Assembly: GCF_000717025.1 (NCBI RefSeq)
Contig: NZ_JNXG01000018.1
Location: forward strand, 186,001-250,000
From: Streptomyces atroolivaceus
Lineage (GTDB): Bacteria > Actinomycetota > Actinomycetes > Streptomycetales > Streptomycetaceae
Direction: 5' to 3'
DNA length: 64,000 nt
Shown: positions 1 to 8,176 of the stretch, one piece after another
Layout: every line of letters starts with the position of its first letter
Numbering within the stretch: position 1 is the first letter of the stretch
Made by a program: the position numbers and the translations under genes
Notes under the pieces: model-generated
The model's database searches: none
Seen by the model: the letters and a program-made list of their open reading frames with translations, nothing else
What the model was told of the DNA's origin: nothing

Positions 1-1118
1 CCGTCCCTGAGCTCGAAGGCGAGCACGGCACCCGCGCCGCGCGGAAGGTAGCGCTGTCCGGCCTCGTACCAAGGACTCGACTCGAGCCCGGCGTAGTGCA
101 CCGCCGACACCTCGTCCCGGCCCTCCAGCCAGCGGGCGAGCGCGAGGGCGTTGGAGGTGTGCCGCTCCAGGCGCAGGCTCAGTGTTTCCACGCCCTGGAG
201 GAGCAGGAAGGCGGAGTGCGGGGCGAGCGCGGGTCCGAGGTCGCGCAGCAGCTGGACCCGCAGTTTCACGGCGAAGGCGCCGTGCCCGAGGTCCGGCCAG
301 TACCGCAGGCCGTGGTAGCTGGGGTCGGGGGTGTGGAAGTCCGGGAAGCGTTCGGTGTGTGCCCCGAAGTCGAAGGTGCCGCCGTCCACGACGACACCGC
401 CGATCGTGGTGCCGTGCCCCCCGAGGAACTTCGTCGCGGAGTGGATCACGATGTCCGCGCCGTGCTCCAGCGGCCGCAGCAGGTAGGGCGTGGGCACGGT
501 GTTGTCGACGATCAGCGGAACCCCCGAGGCGTGCGCCACGTCCGCCACGCCCCGGATGTCGAGCACGTCACCGCGTGGATTGCCCAGGGTCTCCGCGAAC
601 AGGGCCTTGGTTCCGGGCCGGATCGCCGCCCGCCACGCCTCGGTGTCATCGGGGTTCTCCACGAACGACACCTCGATGCCGAACCGGGGGAGTGTGTGCC
701 GGAACAGGTTGTACGTACCGCCGTAGAGCGAGGCGGAGGCGACGATGTGGTCCCCGGCGCCCGCCAGCGTCAGCAACGCGAGCGTCTCGGCCGCCTGGCC
801 GGAGGCGACCGCGACCGCTGCGACTCCTCCCTCGAGCGCGGCGATCCGCTGTTCCAGGACCTCCTGGGTGGGGTTGTGGATCCGGGTGTAGATGTTGCCG
901 GGCTCCGCCAGTGAGAAGAGGTCGGCCGCGTGCTTGGTGTCCTTGAACACGAAGGACGTCGACTGGTAGATCGGCACCGCCCGGGCCCCGGTCGCGGGGT
1001 CGGGGACCGCGCCGGAGTGGATCTGCTTCGTCTCGAAGGACCAGGCGGTCACGGCGTCCTGCCGGTCGTGGTCCTCGGGGGTGTGTCCTGCGGTGACGGA
1101 GTCGACGGGCTGGCTCAT
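1..1118 (-). CDS. metY: O-acetylhomoserine sulfhydrylase / aminocarboxypropyltransferase (partial, C-terminus off the window)
   Basis: PLP-dependent Cys/Met metabolism enzyme that makes homocysteine from O-acetylhomoserine and sulfide in the cytoplasm. The N-terminus (MSQPVDSVTA) is followed by TKQIHSGAVPDPATGA and VPIYQSTSFVFKD, both typical of the family. The PLP lysine lies in SATKFLGGHG. ATG at 1118 is chosen because GAGGT sits about 6 bases upstream and family homology starts soon after. About 370 residues are visible with no stop before base 1. The family is usually around 430 residues, so only the C-terminal end is missing. It is transcribed away from the sigma-factor gene upstream on the same strand, with about 200 bases between them. 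I saw no SAM-riboswitch-like structure in the leader. Cystathionine gamma-synthase is the main alternative, but the extended N-terminus and GNPRGDVLDI region favour MetY. Confidence 0.9.
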   Translation of the reverse strand, partial: MSQPVDSVTAGHTPEDHDRQDAVTAWSFETKQIHSGAVPDPATGARAVPIYQSTSFVFKDTKHAADLFSLAEPGNIYTRIHNPTQEVLEQRIAALEGGVAAVAVASGQAAETLALLTLAGAGDHIVASASLYGGTYNLFRHTLPRFGIEVSFVENPDDTEAWRAAIRPGTKALFAETLGNPRGDVLDIRGVADVAHASGVPLIVDNTVPTPYLLRPLEHGADIVIHSATKFLGGHGTTIGGVVVDGGTFDFGAHTERFPDFHTPDPSYHGLRYWPDLGHGAFAVKLRVQLLRDLGPALAPHSAFLLLQGVETLSLRLERHTSNALALARWLEGRDEVSAVHYAGLESSPWYEAGQRYLPRGAGAVLAFELRD

Positions 1119-1320
1119 GTCATACCTCGCACGGTCGTTCGGGGGATGACCGCGCGAGCACGGTGGCGGCGCGGCGGCGTACTGGTTACGGACCGTAGAG
1201 GCCGTCCGCGCCGGGACGGAAGCGGGTGGCGCACGTGGCCACGAAGCTGCAATGCCGCCGCAACAGACGCGAAAGGACCGGCCCCGCATCCCACGGAGCC
1301 GGCCCGGCGTCGGTCGCGCG

Positions 1321-2193
1321 TCAGTCCTGGGTCAGCATCCCGCTGCGCAGCTTGCGGAGAATGCGGCTGAGCAGCCGGGAGACGTGCATCTGCGAGATGC
1401 CGAGCTCCTCACCGATCTGAGCCTGCGTCATCTCCTGGCCGAAGCGCATGTCGATGATGCGGCGCTCACGTGCGTCGAGCTCGCCCAGCAGCGGGGCGAG
1501 CGTATGGAGATTCTCCACCGCCTCCATCGCGGGGTCGGGCTCGCCCAGCACGTCGGCGTAGGAGCGCACGCCCTTCGCGCGGCCCGCCGGTGCGGTCGCG
1601 TCGGCCGGCATGTCGAGCGAACCCGCCGTGTAGCCGTTGGCCGCGAGGATGCCCTCGGTGATCTCCTCCTCCTCGAGACCGAGGTGCTCGGCGAGCTCCC
1701 GCACCGTCGGATCCCGGTCGAGACCCGCCGCCAGGGTCTCCTTCGCCTTCGCCAGGTCCACCCGCAACTCCTGCAGCCTGCGCGGCACATGCACGGACCA
1801 CGTGGTGTCCCGGAAGAAGCGCTTGATCTCACCGACGATGTACGGCACGGCGAACGAGGTGAACTCCACCTCACGGGAGAGGTCGAAGCGGTCGATGGCC
1901 TTGATCAGACCGATGGTGCCGACCTGGACGATGTCCTCCATGTCGCCGCTGCCCCGGTTACGGAAGCGTCCTGCGGAGAACCGCACGAGCGACAGATTCA
2001 TCTCGATGAGGGTGTTCCGGGCGTACTGGTACTCGGGGGTGCCCTCCTCCAGCGCCTGCAGGCGGTCGAAGAAGAGCTTCGACAGCTTCCGCGCGTCCTG
2101 CGGGGCGATCTGAGCGGCATCCTCGATCCAGGGAAGCCCGTCCGGGGCACCTGCTCGTTCCGCACCGGCGGTCTGTGCAGTGTGCACGGTCAT
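1321..2193 (-). CDS. RNA polymerase sigma factor, SigB/SigF/SigG subfamily
   Basis: Alternative sigma-70 factor of the group that directs stress and sporulation transcription in Streptomyces; 290 residues. Region 2 is visible as LIEMNLSLVRFSAGRF followed by GDMEDIVQVGTIGLIKAIDR. VPYIVGEIKRFFRD and WSVHVPRRLQEL mark the end of region 2 and start of region 3. Region 4 contains the helix-turn-helix TQAQIGEELGISQMHVSRLL near the C-terminus. A longer open frame runs upstream to 2739, but ATG at 2193 has GAGGAG about 10 bases before it and the upstream extension has no sigma-like sequence. Factors of this group are normally held by RsbW-like anti-sigma kinases and released by PP2C phosphatases. A SpoIIE-type phosphatase lies at 3565-4770 and an RsbW-like ATPase at 58449-58910, but a direct link is inference. 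Which paralogue (sigB, sigF, sigG or another) cannot be told by eye. Confidence 0.92.
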   Translation of the reverse strand: MTVHTAQTAGAERAGAPDGLPWIEDAAQIAPQDARKLSKLFFDRLQALEEGTPEYQYARNTLIEMNLSLVRFSAGRFRNRGSGDMEDIVQVGTIGLIKAIDRFDLSREVEFTSFAVPYIVGEIKRFFRDTTWSVHVPRRLQELRVDLAKAKETLAAGLDRDPTVRELAEHLGLEEEEITEGILAANGYTAGSLDMPADATAPAGRAKGVRSYADVLGEPDPAMEAVENLHTLAPLLGELDARERRIIDMRFGQEMTQAQIGEELGISQMHVSRLLSRILRKLRSGMLTQD

Positions 2194-2697
2194 CCCGTCA
2201 CGCTCCTCAGGTTGTGGGCCATGAGGTGTAGGCGCCTGCCCGAAGGGCTGCAACTCATGCACGGCGCGGCGTTTTTGAGCCACACGAGTGCCGGTATCGG
2301 CCGGGAACGTTCGTGACCGTCCTCGGCGCCGGACTTCCGTGTGTGCGCACGCACAGAACCGCCCCACCGGTACGGGGGAGCCTGGTGGGGCGGCGTATCC
2401 AGAGTGCCACAGGCGGACGCCGGTTGTGGTCGTATCCCGTCCAGAGGTGCGCGATTCGCGGGACGGACCCGAGCGGTCGTCCCGCGCACCGTGGCAGGCC
2501 CGCCCGCGTCGTGGCGATCTGCGGGCGAGCCGGAGGACGCCGGCACGGGCGGTGGGCGCGCGACGGCGGTGCCGTGTCCTGGTGAGCGCTTTGATTGCGC
2601 CTTCGTGAACAGACCGACGGCCTGGGAATAGGTGTACGGCGGATCTGTCTTTACCCCCTGTCGTCGGTCGCCGATACCAACCGGAGTGAGAGCGTCC
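2194..2697. other. Divergent intergenic region without a recognised gene
   Basis: About 500 bases separate the divergent sigma-factor gene (minus) and the GNAT gene (plus). Open frames cross it on both strands, but none has a ribosome binding site or recognisable protein sequence. Promoters for both flanking genes must lie here. I looked for the SigB-type pattern GNNT-N14-16-GGGTA(C/T) and found no convincing match on either strand, so autoregulation of the sigma gene is not supported by this reading. Confidence 0.5.
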
Positions 2698-3540
2698 ATG
2701 CCCGAGGTCACACCCCTGTCCGTCCCCCTGCCCACGCATCAGCCCACGTCACGGGCCGGCCACCCGTCCCCTCCGCGGGTGCCCGGCCCCACGGAGGCCC
2801 ATCCGCTGGACAACCCCGCCCGCGCGTCGCTGACCGGTCCGCACACCCGCTTCGCCCAGCGCCGCGGCCGCATCCTGCGCTATCACCCCGACGTCACGCC
2901 CTGGATCGCTCTGCCGGACGCACCCGATGCCCAGGACTGGGCCGATGTGGCCGCGCTCGCCGGCTCCGGGGCATCCGTCACCCTCACCGCCTTCCGCGAG
3001 CCTCCGCCGGCCGACTGGGAGATCGTCTTCCAGGCCGACGGCGTGCAACTGGTGGACCACACGGTGGACGCCGCCCCCGACCCCGAAGCCGTGCTCCTGG
3101 GCCCGGCCGACGTGCCGGAGATGCTCGACCTGGTCGAGCGCACCCGCCCCGGCCCGTTCCTGCCGCGCACGGTGGAGCTCGGCACCTACCTCGGCATCCG
3201 CCGCGCCGGTGCCCTGGTCGCGATGGCGGGGGAGCGTCTGCACCCGCCGGGCTGGACCGAGATCAGTGGCGTCTGCACCGACGGGTCCGTACGGGGACAA
3301 GGCCTCGCCTCGCGCCTCGTCAAAGCGGTCGCCCACGGCATCAGGGAACGCGGCGAGACACCCTTCCTGCATGCCGCCGCATCGAACACCTCCGCCATCC
3401 GGCTCTACGAATCCCTCGGCTTCACCCTGCGCCGCAGGACGTCCTTCCTCTCGGCGATCGTCCCTGCGGACACGGTGCCGTGCACCGACGTCAGGACCCC
3501 GGACCAGGGGACGGGTAGTTTGGAAGACGTGGGGCGTTAG
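2698..3540 (+). CDS. GNAT-family (FR47-like) acetyltransferase
   Basis: Predicted N-acetyltransferase of 280 residues using acetyl-CoA; substrate unknown. The C-terminal half carries the GNAT core: a beta strand ending EISGVCTDGSVRGQGLASRL, where the V-R-G-Q-G-L-A segment is the acetyl-CoA pyrophosphate loop, and NTSAIRLYESLGFTLRRR, the conserved last helix and strand. The N-terminal 120 residues are less conserved, as in other FR47-like proteins. ATG at 2698 is preferred over the upstream ATG at 2632 because GGAGTGAG lies 7 bases before it. The phosphatase gene starts 24 bases after the stop, so the two are probably co-transcribed. Nothing in the neighbourhood identifies the substrate. Confidence 0.85.
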   Translation: MPEVTPLSVPLPTHQPTSRAGHPSPPRVPGPTEAHPLDNPARASLTGPHTRFAQRRGRILRYHPDVTPWIALPDAPDAQDWADVAALAGSGASVTLTAFREPPPADWEIVFQADGVQLVDHTVDAAPDPEAVLLGPADVPEMLDLVERTRPGPFLPRTVELGTYLGIRRAGALVAMAGERLHPPGWTEISGVCTDGSVRGQGLASRLVKAVAHGIRERGETPFLHAAASNTSAIRLYESLGFTLRRRTSFLSAIVPADTVPCTDVRTPDQGTGSLEDVGR

Positions 3541-3564
3541 GGACGGACAGGCGGGAGGCGTGCC

Positions 3565-4770
3565 GTGGTCATGGGGCTCCGGCGCCCGTCGGCGGCGCGC
3601 AGGCCACCGCTCCCCGGTGCGGACCCGGGGGAGACGGCTGCGGGCGCCGCCAGGATCGGGAACTGGGCGCTCGCGCTGTGGATCGTCCTCCTGACCGTGG
3701 CGGTCGTCCTGCTCGACGCCCTCTCCGGTAACGACCTCCCTCTCATCCCGCTCACGGTCGTGCTGCCCGCGCTGGCCTCGGTCTTCTGCACGGTCCGCCA
3801 GACGGCCGCCGTGGCGGTGTGGGTCACCCTGGTCGTCGTCGGATCGCGGATCGCCTCGACCGGCCCCTTCTGGGACGTCGTCTCCCTCATCGGCTTCACC
3901 GCCCTCGCCAGCGCTCTGGGTGTCGTCGCCTGTGCCGCACGCATCCGGCACGCCGTCCAGGTGGCGAGGCTGCGCTCGGCCGTCGTCGCGCTTCAGCGAC
4001 AGATCCTGCGCCCCCTCCCCGTCACCACGCGGCAGGTCCGCGCCCACGGCCTCTACGAGCCGATGGAGGAGGACCGCTTCGTCGGCGGCGACATCTACGA
4101 GGTCGTGCAGTCGCCCCATGGAACCCGCGTGATCATCGGCGACGTGCAGGGCAAGGGGCTGCCCGCGATCGGGGCCGGATTCGCCGCGCTCGGCGCGTTC
4201 AGGGAAGCGGCCGTGCGGGAGCCCGAGCTCACCGCGGTGGCCGACTCCGTCGAGGACGCGGTCGTACGGCACAACGCCTTCTCGGCCGAGACCGGTGAGA
4301 CCGAGCGCTTCGTCACCGCCCTGCTGCTGGGCTTCGACGGTGGCGACCGGGTGCAGGCCGTGAACTGCGGCCATCTGCCGCCGCGGCTGCTGCACGAGGG
4401 TGCGGCGTCCGTCGTCACCCTGCACCGGACGTCCGTGCCGCTGGGCATGGCGGACCTCAGCGCCGAGGCGCGCGCCGCCGAGTGGCTCCGCTTTCCGCCG
4501 GGCGCCGCACTGCTCGTCTACACCGACGGGGTGACCGAGGCGCGCGACGCCACAGGTGTCTTCTACCCGTTCGACGAGCGGCTCGGCCGGTGGGTGGGGG
4601 ACGAGCCGGACCAGGTCCTGGACGCGCTTCAGAGGGACCTGCAGCAGTTCTCCGGCGGGGTACGCCGCGACGACGTCGCCGTGCTCGTCCTGAGCAGGCC
4701 GCCGGACGGCGAGACCGCGACCGCGTCGCTCGGGAACGCGGCGACGAACGACACCCACACCACGAAGTGA
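3565..4770 (+). CDS. Membrane-anchored SpoIIE-type PP2C phosphatase
   Basis: Serine/threonine phosphatase of the SpoIIE/RsbU type, 401 residues. The N-terminus has four predicted membrane helices at about residues 34-53, 59-76, 79-95 and 104-124. They are followed by a linker helix (RLRSAVVALQRQIL) and the catalytic domain from about residue 150. Metal-binding motifs are FVGGDIYEVV (about 172-181), GDVQGKGLP (192-200), AVNCGHLPPRLL, LVYTDGVTEARD and the final RRDDVAVLVL. GTG at 3565 is used: GGGAGG is 6 bases upstream, while ATG at 3571 is 12 bases away. Such enzymes dephosphorylate anti-sigma-factor antagonists and so activate SigB-type sigma factors. The sigma gene 1.4 kb upstream makes that an attractive but unproven pairing. 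This architecture (4 TM plus SpoIIE) is common and multi-copy in Streptomyces. Confidence 0.9.
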   Translation: MVMGLRRPSAARRPPLPGADPGETAAGAARIGNWALALWIVLLTVAVVLLDALSGNDLPLIPLTVVLPALASVFCTVRQTAAVAVWVTLVVVGSRIASTGPFWDVVSLIGFTALASALGVVACAARIRHAVQVARLRSAVVALQRQILRPLPVTTRQVRAHGLYEPMEEDRFVGGDIYEVVQSPHGTRVIIGDVQGKGLPAIGAGFAALGAFREAAVREPELTAVADSVEDAVVRHNAFSAETGETERFVTALLLGFDGGDRVQAVNCGHLPPRLLHEGAASVVTLHRTSVPLGMADLSAEARAAEWLRFPPGAALLVYTDGVTEARDATGVFYPFDERLGRWVGDEPDQVLDALQRDLQQFSGGVRRDDVAVLVLSRPPDGETATASLGNAATNDTHTTK

Positions 4771-4948
4771 CACCCGCACCGCTCCTGACGTGAACAGGGC
4801 CTTCCGTATCGCAGGCGGGACCCCACCCCCGGTGCGCAGCTGGTTTCCGCCCGCCGGGCGCGGGCGACGCCTCGTCGGAACGCCTGGATGATGAACGCCC
4901 GCGCCCCTACGCTCGTCCCATCCCGGCCGCCACACGCAGGAGTTACCC

Positions 4949-5467
4949 GTGGGACAGCGCCCCTTCGCGATCGACCCCGCAGGTCGCGACATCCACGGAG
5001 AGGCCGACGCACTACGTTCCCGAGGCTCGGTCGCGGCGGTCGACCGGCGGCATCACGGTCTGGGCACCGACCGGACACCACGTCCCCAAGCAACCGCTCG
5101 CCGACGACCGGGTGTCCAAGGAGCCCTACGAGCACCGGCCGGCCTGGATCGAGGGGGAGTTCCGGGATTCTGGATCAACTCGTGGGTGGGCGTGACCAAC
5201 ATGATCACCGCCTACGGACCCGACCACCGGCGTCTGCGCAAACTCATCTCCCCTGCCTTCACCAAGCGGCGCACCGACGCACGCGGCCGCCGTGTCGGGG
5301 AGATGGCGGAACGTCTCCTCGACGAGATGGCCGGGCCCGCCGCCGACGAACCCCTGGATTTCCGCGCCGCCTACGCGCATCCCGAGCTCTTCGGCGTTCC
5401 CGCGGACCACGGGGCCGACACAGCGAGGCTCGTCGGCGAGGTCATGGACACCACCGCGACACCTTGA
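4949..5467 (+). pseudogene. Cytochrome P450 remnant (frameshifted, truncated)
   Basis: Decayed N-terminal third of a P450. GTG at 4949 has CAGGAG upstream and opens MGQRPFAIDPAGRDIHGEAD, a normal P450 start. The frame then shifts near 5040: the next conserved stretch (GGITVWAPTGHHVPKQPLAD, then EHRPAWIEGEF) is in another frame up to about 5160. After that the original frame resumes with INSWVGVTNMITAYGPDHRR and LRKLISPAFTKRR, the C-helix region. A short deletion follows the block RAAYAHPELFGVP, where homologues have extra residues before ELFGVP. The frame stops at 5467. No I-helix, ExxR or haem-cysteine motif follows, so the product cannot be active. This is not a sequencing slip at one site, because at least two shifts and a large C-terminal loss are needed. 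Confidence 0.8.
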
Positions 5468-5566
5468 ACAGGTCCTCGCCAGTGGTGACGTGCACCACTT
5501 CGACCCCCACCAGGCTCGACAAGGACCATGCCCTGCCCGTACGCCTGGGCTGCCCGCCGGCATGGT

Positions 5567-5572
5567 TAGAAT
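5567..5572 (+). promoter_or_regulatory. Probable -10 box (TAGAAT) of the ABC-F leader transcript
   Basis: TAGAAT matches the main vegetative -10 consensus and lies 7 bases before an ATG at 5580, the spacing expected for a leaderless transcript that begins at that ATG. No good TTGACA-like -35 is visible at the usual distance. The start point is inferred from spacing only. Confidence 0.45.
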
Positions 5573-5579
5573 GGGTGCC

Positions 5580-5606
5580 ATGGGTTCGTACTACTTCTTT
5601 CTCTGA
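5580..5606 (+). CDS. Putative leaderless 8-residue leader peptide upstream of the ABC-F gene
   Basis: A tiny ORF, MGSYYFFL then TGA, ends 171 bases before the ABC-F start. In-frame ATGs also exist at 5562 and 5571, but the TAGAAT box at 5567 would place the transcript start at the ATG at 5580, with no Shine-Dalgarno needed. Short aromatic-rich leader peptides upstream of erm, ABC-F and wblC genes are known to couple ribosome stalling by antibiotics to expression of the downstream gene. Behind the ORF, TCACGGCC (5608-5615) can pair with part of GCCGCGTGA (5644-5652), a possible attenuator stem, although there is no T-tract. Function is inferred from position and composition only. Confidence 0.45.
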   Translation: MGSYYFFL

Positions 5607-5777
5607 TTCACGGCCAGGACGCCGCCCCGCGACGCCGACCGTCGCCGCGTGACCTTCCGGGCCACGCGATGTGCCGCAGTCCTCTCCGTCGTCCGACACC
5701 CCTGTCCCGCAGCGTGCTTCCGTCCTTGACGTCGATGTGCGCGCCGCTGAGGGCATGTCACTTCAGGGAAAGCACCC

Positions 5778-7478
5778 ATGTCTCTTCAGTACCCCCGCGC
5801 CCAACTGGCGATGAACGACGTCTCCAAGGCGTACGGCGACCGGTCCGTCCTCGACGAGGTGTCCCTCACCGTCCGCCCCGGAGAGAAGGCCGGCGTCATC
5901 GGCGAGAACGGGTCCGGGAAGTCCACCCTGCTCCGGCTCATGGCCGGGGCGGAGACCCCGGACAGCGGTGACGTCACCGTCAGCTTCCCGGGCGGCACCG
6001 GATACCTCGCCCAGACCCTCACCCTCGACCCCCGCAGCACGGTCCAGGACGCCGTCGACGCGGCTCTCGCCGAACTCCGCGCCCTGGAGCGTTCGATCCG
6101 TGCGGAGGAGGAGGCGATGTCCCACGAGGACCTGGACGACGCGAGGCTCGCCGCGTACGGAGACCTGGTGACGGCGTACGAGGAGCGCGGCGGCTACCAG
6201 GCGGATGCCAGGACCGACGCCGCACTGCACGGTCTCAGGCTCGGTCATCTCACCCGCGACCGCGAGCTCGGCACCCTCTCCGGAGGCGAGCAGTCCAGGC
6301 TGGCCCTGGCCTGCGTACTCGCCGCCGCCCCGGAACTCCTGCTCCTCGACGAGCCCACCAACCACCTCGACGCGAACGCCGTCACCTGGCTGGAGGAACA
6401 TCTGCGCGCCCACCGCGGCACCGTGGTCGCCGTCACCCACGACCGGGCGTTCCTGGAGCGGATCACCACCGTGATCCTGGAGGTCGACCGCGATCTGCGA
6501 AGCGTCTCCCGGTACGGCGACGGCTGGGACGGCTACCGTGCGGCGAAGGCCGCCGCGCACCGCCGCTGGGCCCAGGAACACCAGGAGTGGCTGGCCGAAC
6601 TGGCCCGCACGGAAGAACTGGTGAGCGCCGCCGGCCAGCGCCTCGCGGGCACCGGCAAGGACCCCGGGCAGGGCTTCGGCAAGCACCGCAGATCGCATGA
6701 GGCCAAGCTGTCGGGCCAGGTCAGGGCCGCCAGGACCCGCCTGGAGACGCTGCGCCGCTCACCCGTGCCCGCGCCTCCCCGGCCGCTGCGCTTCACCGCC
6801 GACCTCATCCTCGCCCGCCCGGAGGACCGCCCGGCGGACGGAGACGCCGGCGGTTCGACCTTCGTGGCCGAGCTGGACTCCGTCCTCGTCGGCGAACGGC
6901 TGGACCTGCCCTCCCTGCGCGTCGAACCGGGCCGACGGCTTCTGGTCACCGGGCCCAACGGGGCGGGGAAGACCACTCTCCTGCGCGTCCTGGCCGGTGA
7001 CCTCGCGCCCGACTCGGGCACGGTCCGGCGACGGGGCGGAATCGGCTACCTCCCTCAGGAACTCCCCGTCAGGCCCACCCGCCGCACACTGCTGTCCACG
7101 TTCGCGGCGGGGCGGCCGGGATTCCCCGACGAGTACGAGGACGAGTTGCTGGCTCTCGGCCTGTTCCGTCGGGAGGACCTGACCGTGCCGGTGGCGGCCC
7201 TCTCCATCGGGCAGCAGCGCAGACTCGCCCTGGCGCGCCTGGTGACCCGTCCGGCGGATCTGCTGATCCTGGACGAGCCGACGAACCACATCGCGCTCGG
7301 ACTGGTCGAGGAGCTGGAAGCCGCGCTCGACCGCTATCCGGGGGCAGTCGTCGTCGTCTCGCACGACCGGAGCTTCCGCGGCCGCTTCACCGGCGAGCGC
7401 CTCGAGCTCCGGGCGGGCCGTGCCGTGGCGGGCTCCGGCGTCTACGCCTCCGAGGGGGCGCGTCCCTCCCGTACGTAG
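5778..7478 (+). CDS. ABC-F ATPase, antibiotic-resistance / ribosome-protection type
   Basis: Soluble tandem-ATPase ABC-F protein of 566 residues with no membrane segments, of the type (OleB, TlrC, SrmB relatives) that displaces ribosome-targeting antibiotics. Domain 1 has GENGSGKST, LSGGEQSRLALA and LLLLDEPTNHLDANAV. A charged linker follows (roughly residues 210-340). Domain 2 has GPNGAGKTT, a divergent signature LSIGQQRRLALA and LILDEPTNHIALGLVEEL, where the usual HLD is HIA. That second-site change is common among resistance ABC-Fs. ATG at 5778 follows AGGGAAAG by about 6 bases. The gene is preceded by a putative leader peptide and overlaps the convergent NUDIX gene by 37 bases. The antibiotic class protected against cannot be read from the sequence. 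A housekeeping ABC-F is less likely given the leader and the degenerate second site. Confidence 0.88.
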   Translation: MSLQYPRAQLAMNDVSKAYGDRSVLDEVSLTVRPGEKAGVIGENGSGKSTLLRLMAGAETPDSGDVTVSFPGGTGYLAQTLTLDPRSTVQDAVDAALAELRALERSIRAEEEAMSHEDLDDARLAAYGDLVTAYEERGGYQADARTDAALHGLRLGHLTRDRELGTLSGGEQSRLALACVLAAAPELLLLDEPTNHLDANAVTWLEEHLRAHRGTVVAVTHDRAFLERITTVILEVDRDLRSVSRYGDGWDGYRAAKAAAHRRWAQEHQEWLAELARTEELVSAAGQRLAGTGKDPGQGFGKHRRSHEAKLSGQVRAARTRLETLRRSPVPAPPRPLRFTADLILARPEDRPADGDAGGSTFVAELDSVLVGERLDLPSLRVEPGRRLLVTGPNGAGKTTLLRVLAGDLAPDSGTVRRRGGIGYLPQELPVRPTRRTLLSTFAAGRPGFPDEYEDELLALGLFRREDLTVPVAALSIGQQRRLALARLVTRPADLLILDEPTNHIALGLVEELEAALDRYPGAVVVVSHDRSFRGRFTGERLELRAGRAVAGSGVYASEGARPSRT

Positions 7479-7948
7479 GCTCGCAACCGCTCGACGAAGA
7501 CCCGCTGGCCCGCCACCAGCCGTTCGAGGGCGTCGTCCGGTGTGCACCAGGCGAACCGGTCCATCTCCGGGAACTCCCGCAGCACACCGGACCCCCTCGG
7601 CCACTCCATGGTGAAGGTGCCCGGGACCGCCCTCGCGGGGTCCAGCCGGCCTTCCACGGCCCATACGGTGACGGTCTTGCCGCCGGACTGGCGTGTCTCA
7701 CCCAGTGGGATCCAGGTACCGGCCGGTACGGGCAGCCCGAGTTCCTCCTCGAACTCCCGGCGCGCGGCGGCGGCAGCCTCCTCCGGGGGTTCGTACTCGC
7801 CCTTGGGGACCGACCAGGCCGCCGCGTCACGGCGGGCCCAGAACGGTCCGCCCATATGGCCGATCAGTACCTCGGCGTCCGGCAGGCCGTCCTCGCCCGC
7901 GACGACCCGGAAGAGCAGGAGACCCGCGCTGCGCCTGACTGTCGACAT
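7442..7948 (-). CDS. NUDIX hydrolase
   Basis: Nucleoside-diphosphate-X hydrolase of 168 residues. The Nudix box is complete: G, five residues, E, seven residues, then REFEEELG (segment GEYEPP to EEELGLP, around residues 49-72). The N-terminus STVRRSAGLLLFR and the lysine-containing WSVPKGEYEP resemble the diadenosine-polyphosphate or NTP-type subgroup, but the substrate is not assignable. ATG at 7948 is the first in-frame start next to the conserved N-terminus; the open frame continues upstream to 8800 without family sequence. The ribosome binding site is weak. The last 37 bases overlap the end of the convergent ABC-F gene, so transcripts of the two genes are complementary at their 3' ends. 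Confidence 0.87.
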   Translation of the reverse strand: MSTVRRSAGLLLFRVVAGEDGLPDAEVLIGHMGGPFWARRDAAAWSVPKGEYEPPEEAAAAARREFEEELGLPVPAGTWIPLGETRQSGGKTVTVWAVEGRLDPARAVPGTFTMEWPRGSGVLREFPEMDRFAWCTPDDALERLVAGQRVFVERLRAYVREGRAPSEA

Positions 7949-8176
7949 GTCGTCAAGTGTGAGGGCCGGGAGTACGGAAGGCCACCGGCGCGGGAGCTGC
8001 GAAGCCTGACGGCCGGGGCCGCATGGCCACGGACCCGGGCCGTCGGGGGTCACTCCTTCGCCGCGTGTTGTTCCTCCTGATGTCCTCGTTGTCCTCTGGT
8101 GCGCCCCGACGAGCCCGGCCATGCTGTCGGCCGACAGCGCATTCCGCGCGCAATCCGCTCTGCACCAGGAGGATTT

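Noticed and set aside
1276..1305. Hairpin downstream of the sigma-factor gene
   Set aside because: CCGGCCCC and GGAGCCGG pair with a mismatch, and such matches are frequent in this high-G+C sequence.
1119..1320. SAM-type riboswitch before metY
   Set aside because: No conserved SAM-riboswitch core or paired stems could be seen in the about 200-base leader; a covariance search with SAM-I/II/V models would be decisive.
2194..2739. N-terminal extension of the sigma-factor frame
   Set aside because: No sigma-factor similarity in the added 180 residues, and a good Shine-Dalgarno lies before the ATG at 2193.
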